From contig MU839084.1 in assembly GCA_030685235.1 (NCBI GenBank), positions 124,001 through 188,000 on the forward strand: 64,000 nucleotides of DNA, read 5' to 3'. Below are positions 37,386-47,938 of the stretch, in pieces; the first letter of the stretch is position 1; every line of letters starts with the position of its first letter. Made by a program: the position numbers and the translations under genes. A model generated the notes under the pieces. It had not been told where the DNA came from. It was given only the letters and a program-made list of their open reading frames with translations, and did not search any database. The DNA comes from Copromyces sp. CBS 386.78 (taxonomy: Eukaryota; Ascomycota; Sordariomycetes; Sordariales; Sordariaceae).

Positions 37386-38300
37386 ATATAATAACCTAAG
37401 AAATAAAAAGGGAATTAAGAAATCTATTTACCGCTCTAAGGAAATCGAATATCCAATTATCTCGTTTAATATATTCGTTAACTTTAAAAAATTCGCCGAT
37501 AATTATAATCTACTCCTACTTTAATAATTAATTAAATTAATTCTTAAAATAGGTAATAATTGAAATTTTATTAAAATATTTAATTTTAACATCGTTTCGA
37601 ACTTTCTCTTTATCGTATTTAACAACTTAATAAAATTTATTATACTAAATAACTAGGGTAGCCGGTTCTAGGAAGCAGGTTAATTAATAATATTTCGCTA
37701 CGTATTTAATTATTTACTCCTTTAAAGTAAGGGTCTTTTTAAGGAATTTATCCTAATCCTTCTTTTTACGGCAATATTCTGTAAAGGCTAATTAATAGTC
37801 GCGGTAGTCCTATTCTATAATAAAGCCCAACCTTCTAGCTACGTAGGAAACAAGCGGCCCGGCTAGGATTAAGGCCGTAAGCGGAAGAACTGTAGCCCCT
37901 CTAACCGCTTAGGAAGCCCGGGTATTAACGGCCGGGGAATCTTCGGTAAATTCTAAAATATTCCGCTAAAACTAACTATTTATAACTATTCTAATTCCTA
38001 GGGCCGGGGCTCCCGGAATCTTATAGAATTTAGAAATTTCTAACTTTACCGGCTCCGTAGGCTAGTCCTCTCTAATTCTATTATCGGTAATATACCTCTA
38101 TAGATCGAGACCTATTACCTTCAACTTGAAGCCCTTTTCCTAAAGGAGCTAATCTTTAATTTTAAATAAAGTAGTCTCGCCTACTTTAATAAGATTCTAG
38201 TTGAGAAATATAATTGTTATTATTGATATCTGCTAGTACTATATTTTATTCGGTTTACTATAATTGGTAATAATACGTATAAGACTTTTAATTGTAGAAT
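37386..38300 (-). pseudogene. RIPed ORF, probably the copia gag N-terminal part
   Basis: The minus strand reads as a protein from about 38.15 kb to 37.39 kb with TAA/TAG interruptions: ALILAGPLVSYVARRLGF, then DYRDY.LAFTEYCRKKKD, then FLEPATLVI, then KYDKEKVRNDVKIKYFNK, then NWIFDFLRAVNRF. The block around LAFTEYCRKK resembles the W..W.....YC...W pattern near the start of fungal Ty1/copia gag. Position and strand fit the start of the copia element whose later parts lie at 12.3, 11.5 and 3.4 kb. Frame continuity across the 25-kb gypsy insertion could not be shown. Confidence 0.45.
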
Positions 38301-38350
38301 ATTAGTACGTACAGGGGTAATCTGGAAATAGAGAGAAGACTGTATATTAT
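38250..38350. other. Boundary between RIPed block and euchromatin
   Basis: To the left, CA and TG are nearly absent; from about 38,330 they return to normal frequency and GC content rises within about 200 bp. No LTR or inverted repeat is obvious at the join, so the edge may be the outer end of the copia element. Confidence 0.7.
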
Positions 38351-40640
38351 GTTAAATTCTATATGCCCAAAAATCCCTCACAGAAAATCTAGTTAATACA
38401 ACACACCAGACCCGCTAAGTTATATAAGCACTACTCCTGTACATCCTCATTTCCGACAGGTTGCTACGAGTGAGTGTTGTAGAGGGTGTCGCGATGGGGG
38501 GTTAAGTACGAACATTGCGGTAATCGCGGCTTCCACCTGCACTTTCAACCCCTCAAGCAGAAGCAGGTACACTTTGCGGGTCTGGAGGATGGAAGTCGGT
38601 CTCAGATCTAAATGGCCTGCACCGCCTTCCAATATGTGCGAGTAAGGTAGTGTCTTGCGTCGACTTGGCAATATCACCACCCTAACCACGCAACCACGAC
38701 CGACCAGCCCAACAAAGAAAGAATGGAACATGCCGCCGTCGCTGGCCCGGCCTGGACCTCCGGTCTAGATTGCATCGTCTCCGGGCTGGCCAAATGCGAC
38801 CTCGCCATGACGTCGGTCTCATGTATCGATCCTTCCCCGTTTTACCCTTCAGGGCAGTAGGCTAACGGTCTCGAACCTCCGCTTGCGCTGCCTGGGGGTG
38901 GTAATGCTCTCCTGGCGGTCATGCTGCCCAAATGAAGCCGCCAATTGGCCATGTCTCCATCATGGGACACACACCCGTTCAAGAGAACGCTCAGGAGGCG
39001 CGGGGGGAAGAGGATGGCAATTATATTATCCCACCGAGCGCTTGTTAAGGTAGTTAACGTTCTTTTTCCATGTCTTCCTTTTCAATTCAGGTGCGACAAC
39101 AGCTCCCCTGCGTTGTCTTCGTTGTGCTACCTCAACCTCAACCTCAACCTCCCTACTGCCGAGCCCCTGCATCAAGGGCCCTGAACCAGCTGTAACGAAC
39201 GCACAGCCGTCCGGAAGCCATGGCCACCGCACATCTATCGACTCAGAGACACCCGAGACTGGAGCCAAGCGGGATGGATGACGGAACGTACGACGACGAC
39301 GACTACCAGGTGTACGACAAGCAATGGGTAAGCTTTATCGCCCTTTGTCCTCACCTCTTATGTTGCTCCACCGATCGCCATGCCCAGCCGCGTCAGCTTG
39401 CGCGGGCGCACTTTGGGTCCCTCGACAAGAATCAGAAGTGGCCAGCTCCAAGCAGACCTTTTTTTGTCTCCGGGATCAGGTCAAAGGATGACGGGATTGT
39501 TCCTGGTTTCGGCTTTGGCGGGATTTGCATCAATGTTCACATGTACTAGTTGTAGTGATGATTGCAAGCGCTATCAGCTCCACCCTGTTCTGTTAACAGT
39601 TTCGCCTGGTTCCGCCTCTTCTCTTAACACATCCCCCATGCCCTCCTCGGTTCGAGTTACTCTTCTGCCCGCAACACCCGTAGGACTCTTGAGCTAAATA
39701 TGTCGACCAAGTGTTGTACGACGTGCTATCCCTCAAATCACGCATCACAAAATCATTTTTCTGGGGCTGGGCAGTGGGAAGGGGTGAGGTGAGTGGCTTA
39801 TCACACTGTTAGTGACGACAGCCAGCAAGCCGGGAAGTACTGGAGATGTTGCGTCACTCCCACGTTCCTGCTGATCCCCTGCCAAGGCGCAGCCACTTGA
39901 AGGCCGAGAGATTCCACGATGCTTCGTCCAGCTTGCTTTGGGCAGGACCCTGCGTGTAAGCGTCAGATATACACTACCTAGCTGGTTACCTTTCTCTCTC
40001 ATCTGTTCACTCGTCCTATTCGCAAAATATTTACTCAACTTCACTCCAAACAACTCGCATCTTTCCCGCATCCCTCTACTCCACGGCTTGCACTTACACA
40101 CCCGATTAGGCAAGCAAGTATATCCTAGGACCATTCTACGAGCCCGAGCCCAGCGAGGAATTCGCAACTCGTATCCAAGGTCTTCCCGTCACATCTCCGC
40201 CGTGTGCCAGTCCTACCCGTCCAGCTTTTGGTACCCACCGTCGTAGGAGTTCACTTGCCCCTACCCCCGAGCATTCCGAAGAACTACCTCTGCTCCGTCG
40301 AATTTTAAGTAGGAGCAATAGTCTTAGCAGCAAACCAACACCACCTCCTTCGCAACCAAACCATTCCCCGGTAACCGAGTTGGAAAGAAAGAAATCCTTA
40401 CATACCGCCAGCCCTCCCACAACCCGCTGGAACCAGGGCACTCTTCTCACCAGGTCCTACAGCGTCGCCTCGTCTCGTCCAACCGTGAACGAGTCAAATA
40501 AGCTCTTGATAGAGAAAGGCTGGGGCGTTCGACGTGCTGTCTCCCTTGCTGAACACCAACCTAAAGACCACTCTCACCGATTTGCGGAAACCCTCACTCA
40601 AAAACTCGAAACTCTTGCCCAACGAGAAGACCAGGACACA
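38350..40640. other. Intergenic region and leader upstream of the Pal1-family gene
   Basis: No convincing complete gene is seen in 2.3 kb. A candidate short exon at 39220-39327 encodes an acidic peptide with GTYDDDDYQVYDKQW and is followed exactly by a GTAAGC donor. It could be an upstream ORF or the first exon of a longer isoform. An in-frame ATG at 40380 would extend the Pal1-family protein by 87 residues of low-complexity sequence. Several overlapping ORFs of 90-140 codons on both strands show no family resemblance. Confidence 0.4.
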
Positions 40641-41666
40641 ATGGCTCGTGAAGGCGAATATCAAACGGGTCGACCTCGTCGTTCCAGCTCCCTGAGGGAG
40701 CGTTATCCCGGTGACATGTCTCACCGGCCACTCGCCATGCTCGAGCGGGACTACCGGGCTGCCGATCGAGCCCCCTACCTGCACAATCCCCGCCGTCAGC
40801 AGCCGATCGATATCATCGACACTCTGGATCTCACTGGCGCCGGACGCGGCGTCACCTACCACCATGAAGGCCCATATGATGCCACCATGGCGTCCCGCAA
40901 CCGCAACAAGAAGTATTCGCCTGTCGAAGCAGTCAAGGACTCCAACATGGAGGCCCTCAAAGCCACTCCCCGTGAGTATGTCCAGGACTCACTTGTCAAG
41001 CACGTCCCGCTGCAAGGAACCGCCGTCGTTCCTCCCGGGATGCAAGACTTTGCTGGACGGACGATGGACTACCAAGAAGGCACAGACATGATGCGCGAGG
41101 GAGCCACTAGCGGTAATGCTTACAAGAGATGGGAGGGTTATGTATGTTTTATCCCCCAATTCCCCCTTTCTTTCTTTTTTATCTTTCAGAGAAACCCTGT
41201 TCACTAACAAAACCATTAGCAATACCACCCCGATGACCTCAAAGGCAAAGGCGAGCCCTCCTACACCATCGAGAAGCAACTCAAAGACCACAAGACCGCG
41301 TCTCGCCGTGCCCGTGGCTATAGCCATGGAGACTACTACGCCTCCAAGGAAGGCGAAAGCGCGGCCATGATTGAGATGCAACCTCGCTCTACTCATCATC
41401 TGGAGGTTCCCGGTTCTAGTTCCGGTCTTATGGGAGACCAGAAAGAAGTCAACGCTAGAGTCCGTCAGAGAAGCGTGAGTAATGCTGCCGCTACGGGGTA
41501 CCGAGGGATGGATCAGAGCAACGACTACTATGGAGCAGGTGGTGGTGGTGAGTCTAGTGGTGCTGCTAGTGGTGGGGTGAGGAGAAGAAATACTACGGGG
41601 AAGAATATTGCGCAATCACTGAAGAGGAGGTTGGGGAGTATCAGGCGGAAGAAGGAGGAGGTTTAA
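40641..41666 (+). CDS. Pal1 cell-morphology family protein
   Basis: Two exons, 40641-41141 and 41220-41666, encode 315 residues; the 78-nt intron has GTATGT, a CTAAC branch site and TAG. The chosen ATG has a strong context (CACAATGGC) and gives the MAREGEYQTGRPRRSSSLRERYPGD start I associate with this family (in parts: GEYQTG, RRSSSLRERYPGD). The core contains IDIIDTLD, HHEGPYDATMASRN, GTAVVPPG and, across the splice, YHPDDLKGKGEPSYTIEKQLKDHK (YHPDDLKGKGEPSY then LKDHK). Family knowledge: fission-yeast Pal1 is membrane-associated, localises to growth sites, binds the Sla2/End4 endocytic protein and keeps cells cylindrical. The C-terminus is Gly/Ser-rich and ends basic (KRRLGSIRRKKEEV). Function here is inferred from the family. 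It is the first gene after the RIPed block. Confidence 0.82.
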
Positions 41667-42495
41667 ACGCGGTGCAAGGGGATTGAGGGGAGTGAGAAGA
41701 TTTTTTTTTTTTTTTCTTTTTTTTTTTTTTGGATATGAACAAGATGGATGGGCAGTGGGCTTATACGTTCCTTTTCTTTTCTTTTCTTCCATGTTTTCTT
41801 TCTCTTGAGCCGGGATTTTTTTGGGATATTTTAGATGGACCGAGTTGGATGGATTGTGGGAACAAAGAAAGAAAGACAGACGGACAGACGGACAGGATAG
41901 ACATGGCAGAGTGTGTGGTGCGGACACGATAATGACTTTATGACATGGTAACATTTGTATGATTATGATGGAACTGAGAACTAGACCGGTAAATAGTGAA
42001 GAACGAGTTTTATATATACGAGTGTCTGGTGGAGGGGCATGATAGGTACACATGATCTAACTTGGAGTACCGTAGTTCGTGCTGAGGTTTGACTTTTGCA
42101 CGTTTCAATGGCACGTTCTCATCACTTGGACTAACTCGGCGGGAGCAAGTTCAGGACAATAACATTCCGGTTGTCTTTTAATAAACACCGTTTTGGTACA
42201 ATGACAAGTTATCATCATTATGTAATATTATCCGATCTCCCGTCGATGCATATTTTATCTTCAAAGGCGCCGAGTATTTTGTTACAACTATACTCTTAGA
42301 CGTATAGAGAAGAGTTCCGACCGCCCCAACCCGAAAGAACTTGCTTGCTTGCTTGCTTGATTCCTTACTTGATCCGTCTAATGCTTGCTTCGTACGTACT
42401 TTGCAACATCCAACCCGCAATGATTTTCGCATCTATCGAGCCACCTAATTTGATATTGACAAATCTGGGTCAGGTTAGGTCGGGTATGAGACTGA
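41667..42495. other. Convergent 3' region between the Pal1-family gene and pex2
   Basis: A T-rich tract (41701-41731) follows the stop codon by 35 bp and a TTGC-type tetranucleotide run (CTTGCTTGCTTGCTTGCTTG) lies at 42340-42360. I see no gene. These are 3' untranslated and intergenic sequences of two converging genes. Confidence 0.6.
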
Positions 42496-44400
42496 CTAAT
42501 AAGCAAGATCTTCACCAAGTTCCTCTTCTTCCGCTTCATAGTCTTCGGAATCGGAACCCTCGGATCCTGACTCTGAATCTGAGCCTTCTTCCTCTCTTTC
42601 CTCCTCTTCGTCTTCCTCCTCGGCATCAGTACTTGTTTGAAGGTCGCCGCTTGATTGTGTCTCCTCTTCCTCGTCCTCTTCTTCACCCTCTTCCTCCTCA
42701 TCGTCCTCTTCCTCTTCATCAGCCTTTGTACTACTCGTCCCACCCTCACTTTCGCCCGTCCCCACCGACCTTGTCGTTTGCGTCTGCGTCGGGATCTCCC
42801 TCTTTTCTGGCACCCTAACTGGTCCATCATCACTAGCCGCATCCTCGCCCGGTCTAATCTCATCCTCAAATGAGACCCTCCTGCGTTCCCTAACCTCATC
42901 ATCAAATGACACCCGATTACTACTACTCCTCCTTCCACTCTCCGTCGACAGCCTGTTAAGATCCGGTCTTTCCTTAACCCCAGCCGCAAACGCCACGTTC
43001 CTCCCGCCATTACTTGCTGCATGCGCCTCGGCAGGAGATAGTACGTCGCCACTCCAAGGCTTGCACTCCTTCACCAGCTCGCCGCACCGCAAGCACGTCC
43101 ATCCTTCGCCTTCCTCGCGCTCGATGCGTGTGGCTATGCACACGAAGCAGTACACGCAGCCGCAGGGCATGGCCTCGTAGGGGTTCGTGATGTCGGTCTG
43201 GGCGGAGCCGACAACGCCTGAAGAGGAGGAGGCGGCGGCCAGAAGCTCGGCTTCAGACTTGGCGCTGTTTTGGTCCTGGTAGCAGATGGCACAGGTGCGT
43301 TCGGGCAGGAAGGAGAATTCGCCGCCTTTTTGGGTGGTGTCGTTGGTTGCCGACATGGAGAGGACCGACTTCGTCCGGCGCCAGGTGCGTGCCAGCCAGC
43401 GGCGCCAGCGGTTGATGCCTACTAAGGGGAGGACGAACAAGAGGAACTCGGTGAAGGCGTGCCAGACGAGTTGGCGGTTCAGGTACTCGAACGAGACCTC
43501 GCGCGAGACTTGCGAGGTGGGTGGCGCCAGACGCATGCCCAGGAGGCGGTCGAGGATGGTCCGGTAGCGGCCGTGCAGGAGGAAGACGAGAAAGGAGGCG
43601 AAGGAGGCAAAGGCGTGGAAGGTGCCGATCGAGTTGGTGAGGCGGCTGAGACGCTGGATGTTGGGGTTGGGTCCCTCGAGGGAGTAGGACGAGGCCTCGT
43701 CGTGGTCGAGCAGGTATGTTTCCCACTTGGTCCAGAGGTACTTGCCGCCCACGGTGACGAAGCCGTACAGGCTCTTTTGCAGCTTCGATGGCGGCTGCAG
43801 AACGGGGCCGGACTTGCGGGCGTCGGTGTAGCGCAGGTTCTGCAGCGCGGCGCCGTACGTGGCATCGTGGTCCCAGATGGTCAGCTTGAAAAGGATGGCG
43901 CGCAGGATGAGCAGGATCTCGGCGTCCCATTCGTCTTTGAGGGTCGACGAGACGCCCCCACCAATGTACTTTAGGGCGTCGCCGACTTGGGTGCGTAGGA
44001 GTTCAACGAGCTCGGCATCGAGAAGTTCGGCGTCGACTTGGCCGACGCGGAAGGCGGGCCGTGTGCCCTCGCGTGAGGAGATGGCATCCCAAAAGGAGAG
44101 CGTCGATGAGCCGAGGCGGCGGATTAAGGGGGATTGGGAGGCGGCGATGCGAGACCGTAATTCGGATTCCGATCGCTGGGCGGCGAGGCGCGCGGCGTTC
44201 TCTGTCTCACGGGCCTGTCGGCGGGCGATTAGGCGCTGCTGGGCGAGGGCAAAGGTGTTGTTTGCCGGCAAGGTAGGTTGAGGGACGACCGGTGGTGCGG
44301 CGGCGGCAACGGGGGCTGGAGCGGGAGCGGGAGCGGGAGCAGGCGCAGGAGCAGGAGTGGAAGGCGGAGGCCCAGGAGGGGGGGAATTGAGGTCGCTCAT
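42496..44400 (-). CDS. pex2: Peroxin-2, peroxisomal RING E3 ligase subunit
   Basis: A single-exon ORF of 634 residues. After a Pro/Ala repeat N-terminus (AP repeats, residues 15-35) comes the Pex2/Pex12-type domain: LRRLGSSTLSFWD, LLDAELVELLRTQ, KYLWTKWETYL, and hydrophobic segments such as FASFASFLVFLLHG and FTEFLLFVLPLVGI, which would span the peroxisomal membrane. A RING lies at about 370-452: CAIC, then PCGCVYCFVC, then CLRC and CKPW. With PEX10 and PEX12, PEX2 forms the ligase that ubiquitinates PEX5 for receptor recycling; in Podospora the homologue is car1. At the usual RING histidine the sequence has Cys (CGCVYC). The last 75 residues are an acidic Glu/Asp/Ser tail. It converges with the Pal1-family gene and diverges from the dehydrogenase gene. 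Confidence 0.92.
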   Translation of the reverse strand: MSDLNSPPPGPPPSTPAPAPAPAPAPAPAPVAAAAPPVVPQPTLPANNTFALAQQRLIARRQARETENAARLAAQRSESELRSRIAASQSPLIRRLGSSTLSFWDAISSREGTRPAFRVGQVDAELLDAELVELLRTQVGDALKYIGGGVSSTLKDEWDAEILLILRAILFKLTIWDHDATYGAALQNLRYTDARKSGPVLQPPSKLQKSLYGFVTVGGKYLWTKWETYLLDHDEASSYSLEGPNPNIQRLSRLTNSIGTFHAFASFASFLVFLLHGRYRTILDRLLGMRLAPPTSQVSREVSFEYLNRQLVWHAFTEFLLFVLPLVGINRWRRWLARTWRRTKSVLSMSATNDTTQKGGEFSFLPERTCAICYQDQNSAKSEAELLAAASSSSGVVGSAQTDITNPYEAMPCGCVYCFVCIATRIEREEGEGWTCLRCGELVKECKPWSGDVLSPAEAHAASNGGRNVAFAAGVKERPDLNRLSTESGRRSSSNRVSFDDEVRERRRVSFEDEIRPGEDAASDDGPVRVPEKREIPTQTQTTRSVGTGESEGGTSSTKADEEEEDDEEEEGEEEDEEEETQSSGDLQTSTDAEEEDEEEEREEEGSDSESGSEGSDSEDYEAEEEELGEDLAY

Positions 44401-45500
44401 CGGATCGGATTAGGAGAGGAATTCGAGGGTTTCGAGGGTTTCGAGGCTGGCGTGGGTGTATTAAAGCTGGTGAAACGCAATTCGGGGGGGTATCATTCGT
44501 TTATCGGGACGGAGGTCGTATCACATGGCTTGGTTGAACAAGAAACAAACAAAAAAGAACAGAGAAACGGAGGAAGAAAGGGCCAGGGGTTAGTCGATGA
44601 TCATGGGTGCGGTCGGTGGTGCGTGGAGGTGGTTGTCGGGAGGCCGATGGATGGAGTCTACACTCGTAGTAGACAGACACTAGTGTTGATCTCAGGAGGA
44701 GCCGAGGTTGCGCTGGTACGGGCGGCGGTTGCCGTTCAATTCAGTGGTTCCAGCCCAAACGGGCTATGGGAAGGCCCGACAGAGGGCATTTAGCTACTAC
44801 CTACTAAGTACCTTAACACACCGTCAACAGCCCGCCAAAGGGGCCAATTGCGGTCAGTTGGCATTTGACGGCGTCGTTTTCAGCTGAACTTCAGCCCAGC
44901 CAGCCCCGTCCGACAGCAGCTGAATGGAATCCTGGCCCCTGAACGAAACGCCGGCAGAAGCGCCCCGGGGAAAGAGTGGAGATGGACCCACTTTATTGGC
45001 TTACAGGGACCACCGCGCCGCAAGGGGAACTGCGACTTAATCCTTTCCAACCAACATCAAAATCCCAACTTCCGACATAACATAGAGGCTTTAGATCAAC
45101 AACTAAGCAGTGTTTCTTTCATATGAACTCTTTTTTTTTTTTTTTTACTGAATTTCCTCGAGTCATACACACAAGGTGTCTATACTAATTGGCCCAATGA
45201 GCACCTCGAACAAGTCAAGAACCCGAGGGGAATCGAGACTCGCCAAGGTTGACACGAGATGAAGGCTGGTTGAACCTGATGCCTCGCGTCATGATGCCAA
45301 CTTGTGTGCATTGGGATGCTCGCATTGCACCTCCAGAGCAGGGCAGCTGCGATGGGACAATGTAGACTGCAGCTGTGAGAGCAGCTACAGGTGCATATGC
45401 CGAGGTGACCTTGTCCTCCCCGTTGAATGCCTAGCATGTCAGATCCCCATCTTTCAACACCTTCAGACACTTCCCTCCCCCCAGCCAGTCGAATGCCACC
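44401..45500. promoter_or_regulatory. Divergent promoter region, pex2 / dehydrogenase-propeller gene
   Basis: 1.1 kb between two divergent start codons. It includes a T tract (45130-45146) and GC-rich sequence. No specific binding site is claimed. Confidence 0.5.
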
Positions 45501-47413
45501 ATGACGCCGTGGAAGCTACCATCTACCGCCGGAAGGTCTGTCGGAATTCTCGGGGCCGGCGTCTTGGGCCGTCGAATCGGCGCCTGCTGGGCATCCGCCG
45601 GCTACAAAGTCCACATCAGAGACCCAGACCCTCAACAGACGAACGCCGCTTTGCAGTACATCACCAACGAGCTATGGAGATACAAGCCCATTGTTGATCC
45701 CAACACCATCAGCGTCCATGGCTTCCAGGATATGAAGCCTGCCGTGGAGGACTCGTGGCTTGTTATCGAATGCGTACCCGAGAGATTGGATATCAAGATC
45801 GATGTGTTCGCCGAACTTGAAGGCGTCACTCAGCCTGACGCTATCCTGGCTTCCAACTCGTCCTCCTACAAGTCCCGCGAGATGACGGCCAAGGTCAAGC
45901 CCGAGACCGCCCAACGAATGCTGAACACCCATTACTTTGTTCCGCCAGCCATCCGCATTGTCGAGCTCATGACGAGCGGCTCTACGCGACAAGAGATATT
46001 TCCCTTCCTCTCGGAACACTTCAAGGCGTCAGGCATGATGCCGGTGATTGCACACAAGGAGTCGACTGGTTTTATCCTGAACCGTGTTTGGGCAGCCATC
46101 AAGCGCGAGTGTCTCATGGTGTTGGCTGAAGGGGTTGCTTCTCCCAAAGAACTTGACGCCGTCTGGACCGAAATGTTTATCAAGAACGGCAGTCCGCCCT
46201 GCACCCTGATGGACTCGGTCGGCCTGGACACCGTTTCACTCATTGAAAAGCACTACATCCAGGAGCGTGGCCTGCAGGACAGAGGCGTCTTGCCCTTCTT
46301 GCAAAAGTACATTGACGCGGGCAGGCTCGGAGCCAAGAGCAGCAAGGGCGGTCTCTACCCACCTGGCCACACCGTCAAGACAGCTAACCAGGAGCAAACG
46401 AGCCACGACAACTTGCATGCGCCGTCTTTGTACTTTTTGGATATCGGATGGAACAATGACCCGGATGACGTCGAGTTCTCCAGAAAGGGCCGCATCCTCG
46501 TCGGAAGTGCAGACGGAAGATCTCCGCTCAAGGTAATCGTCGATCACCTGCCGATGCCAGATGGAATTGCCCTCTCCCAAAAGGCTGGCAAAATCTTCTG
46601 GACCAACATGGGCACTCCCGGCCAAAACGACGGTTCCATCATGTCGTGCAACCTGGACGGCTCTGGCGTACGGGTCATCATCCCTCCTGGCGCCGTCCAC
46701 ACGCCCAAGCAGTTGTCTGTTGACCAGGACAACGAGATACTCTACTTTTCTGACCGAGAGGGCATGCGAGTGTTCCGATGCGGTGTTGATGGGTCCAATC
46801 TCCAGACACTTGTCCGGGCTGGTGACTGGAGGAAGGGGATTGATGACCCTACCTCTTGGTGCGTAGGCATCACTGTCTCAGCTCGCGAGGAAAAGTTCTA
46901 CTGGACTCAGAAGGGGCCGCCCAAGGGGTCTCAAGGACGCATTTACCGGGCCTCCATCAAGATGCCCGAAGGATACGATGCCTCCAACAGGCCGGATATC
47001 GAGGTGGTTTTCGATCACCTGCCGGAGCCCATTGACCTCGAGATGGACGAGGATGGCAGCGCTCTGTACTGGACTGACCGCGGAGAGCTGCCGAATGGTA
47101 ATAGTTTGAACCGGGCCACCTTGAATCCGGATGGGTCGTTCAGCAACCATCAGGTCCTCGCGCGGAACCTGCATGAGGCAATTGGACTTGCCATTGATAA
47201 GACGACTAGGCATATTTATGCTACAGATCTGTATGTCAACAACCCTGTTCCTTTACAGACTTGGATGCAAGACTCACTAATCAACCACATAGTGGCGGCG
47301 CGGTCTATCGATTCAACATGGACGGCAGTGGTAAACAGAAATTCTATGAAGACCAGGGAGCGTTTACGGGCATTGCTTTGTTGGAACAGGTTGATCCCAG
47401 TTCGAGCTTGTAG
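45501..47413 (+). CDS. 3-hydroxyacyl-CoA dehydrogenase fused to a YWTD/SMP-30-like beta-propeller
   Basis: Two exons, 45501-47230 and 47293-47413 (62-nt intron, GTATGT..TAG), encode 616 residues. Residues 13-300 form a 3-hydroxyacyl-CoA dehydrogenase. It has GAGVLG (18-23) for NAD and HIRDPDP with Asp41 after the second strand, which favours NAD over NADP. SNSSS (119-123), His144 and Glu155 (the His-Glu pair), and GFILNR (190-195) follow. From about 308 a six-repeat propeller follows with YFLDIG, IFWTNMG, LYFSDREG, FYWTQKG, LYWTDRG and IYATDLGG. The intron is needed: without it the frame reads into unrelated sequence; with it the last blade closes (GGAVYRFNMDGSG) and the protein ends at 47413. 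The first ATG has a CCACCATG context. Substrate unknown; lambda-crystallin-like dehydrogenases are the closest group by motif. No organelle signal is obvious. Confidence 0.85.
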
Positions 47414-47938
47414 GTTGGGAAGACGAGAGTATAGAATGTGTAACTGTGTTAGTCTGCAGCCAGCTCGAATAGGAAGCCCTTTTGATTGTTGTGTTGATAA
47501 AGCGGTCTCGAAAGGGGCCCGGATGGGGGGTGAAAGTGGTTGCAGGAGTGTTAGAGTTCGCACTGCCATAAGGTACCTTGGTGTGTGTGGTTGCACTAAC
47601 AGCTCAACGCTGCCCCGCCATCCCGTTGTTGTTACGGTAACCCCACCTAATGCGTGTCACATCCACTGTCCAAATGCGCCCTCCACCGCCGGGACATCTC
47701 AGCCCAGTGACGGGCCCGCTTCAACACAGCTGCAGCGCGTCACAGCCCAGACCTCCAGAGTCTCGAAGATCAGGAACGGGCCTCTCCTCCATCTCCATTC
47801 CACCTGATATTACAACTTGGACTTGAAACATCTACACAGCTGACTTTCTTTTCATTCTTATATATGATACCCCAGGCCACCCTAAACCGACTTCGACTAG
47901 GCCAGAGACATCCCCCCGCCGACACTAACAAGAACAAA
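47414..47938. promoter_or_regulatory. Intergenic region upstream of kap120
   Basis: 525 bp between the dehydrogenase stop and the importin start, both on the plus strand. An in-frame ATG at 47864 exists but lies in leader-like sequence. No other feature is seen. Confidence 0.45.

Noticed and set aside
1..38300. Centromere or telomere-proximal DNA
   Set aside because: AT-rich RIPed blocks occur in Neurospora centromeres and at dispersed sites; no telomere repeat is seen and size alone cannot decide.
1..38300. Starship-type giant element
   Set aside because: No recognisable tyrosine-recombinase captain gene or cargo genes; all readable frames are retroelement or MULE-like or unidentified.
43459..44793. 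Plus-strand ORFs of 140-171 codons over and beside pex2
   Set aside because: Shadows of the pex2 coding strand or GC-biased promoter sequence, without family resemblance.
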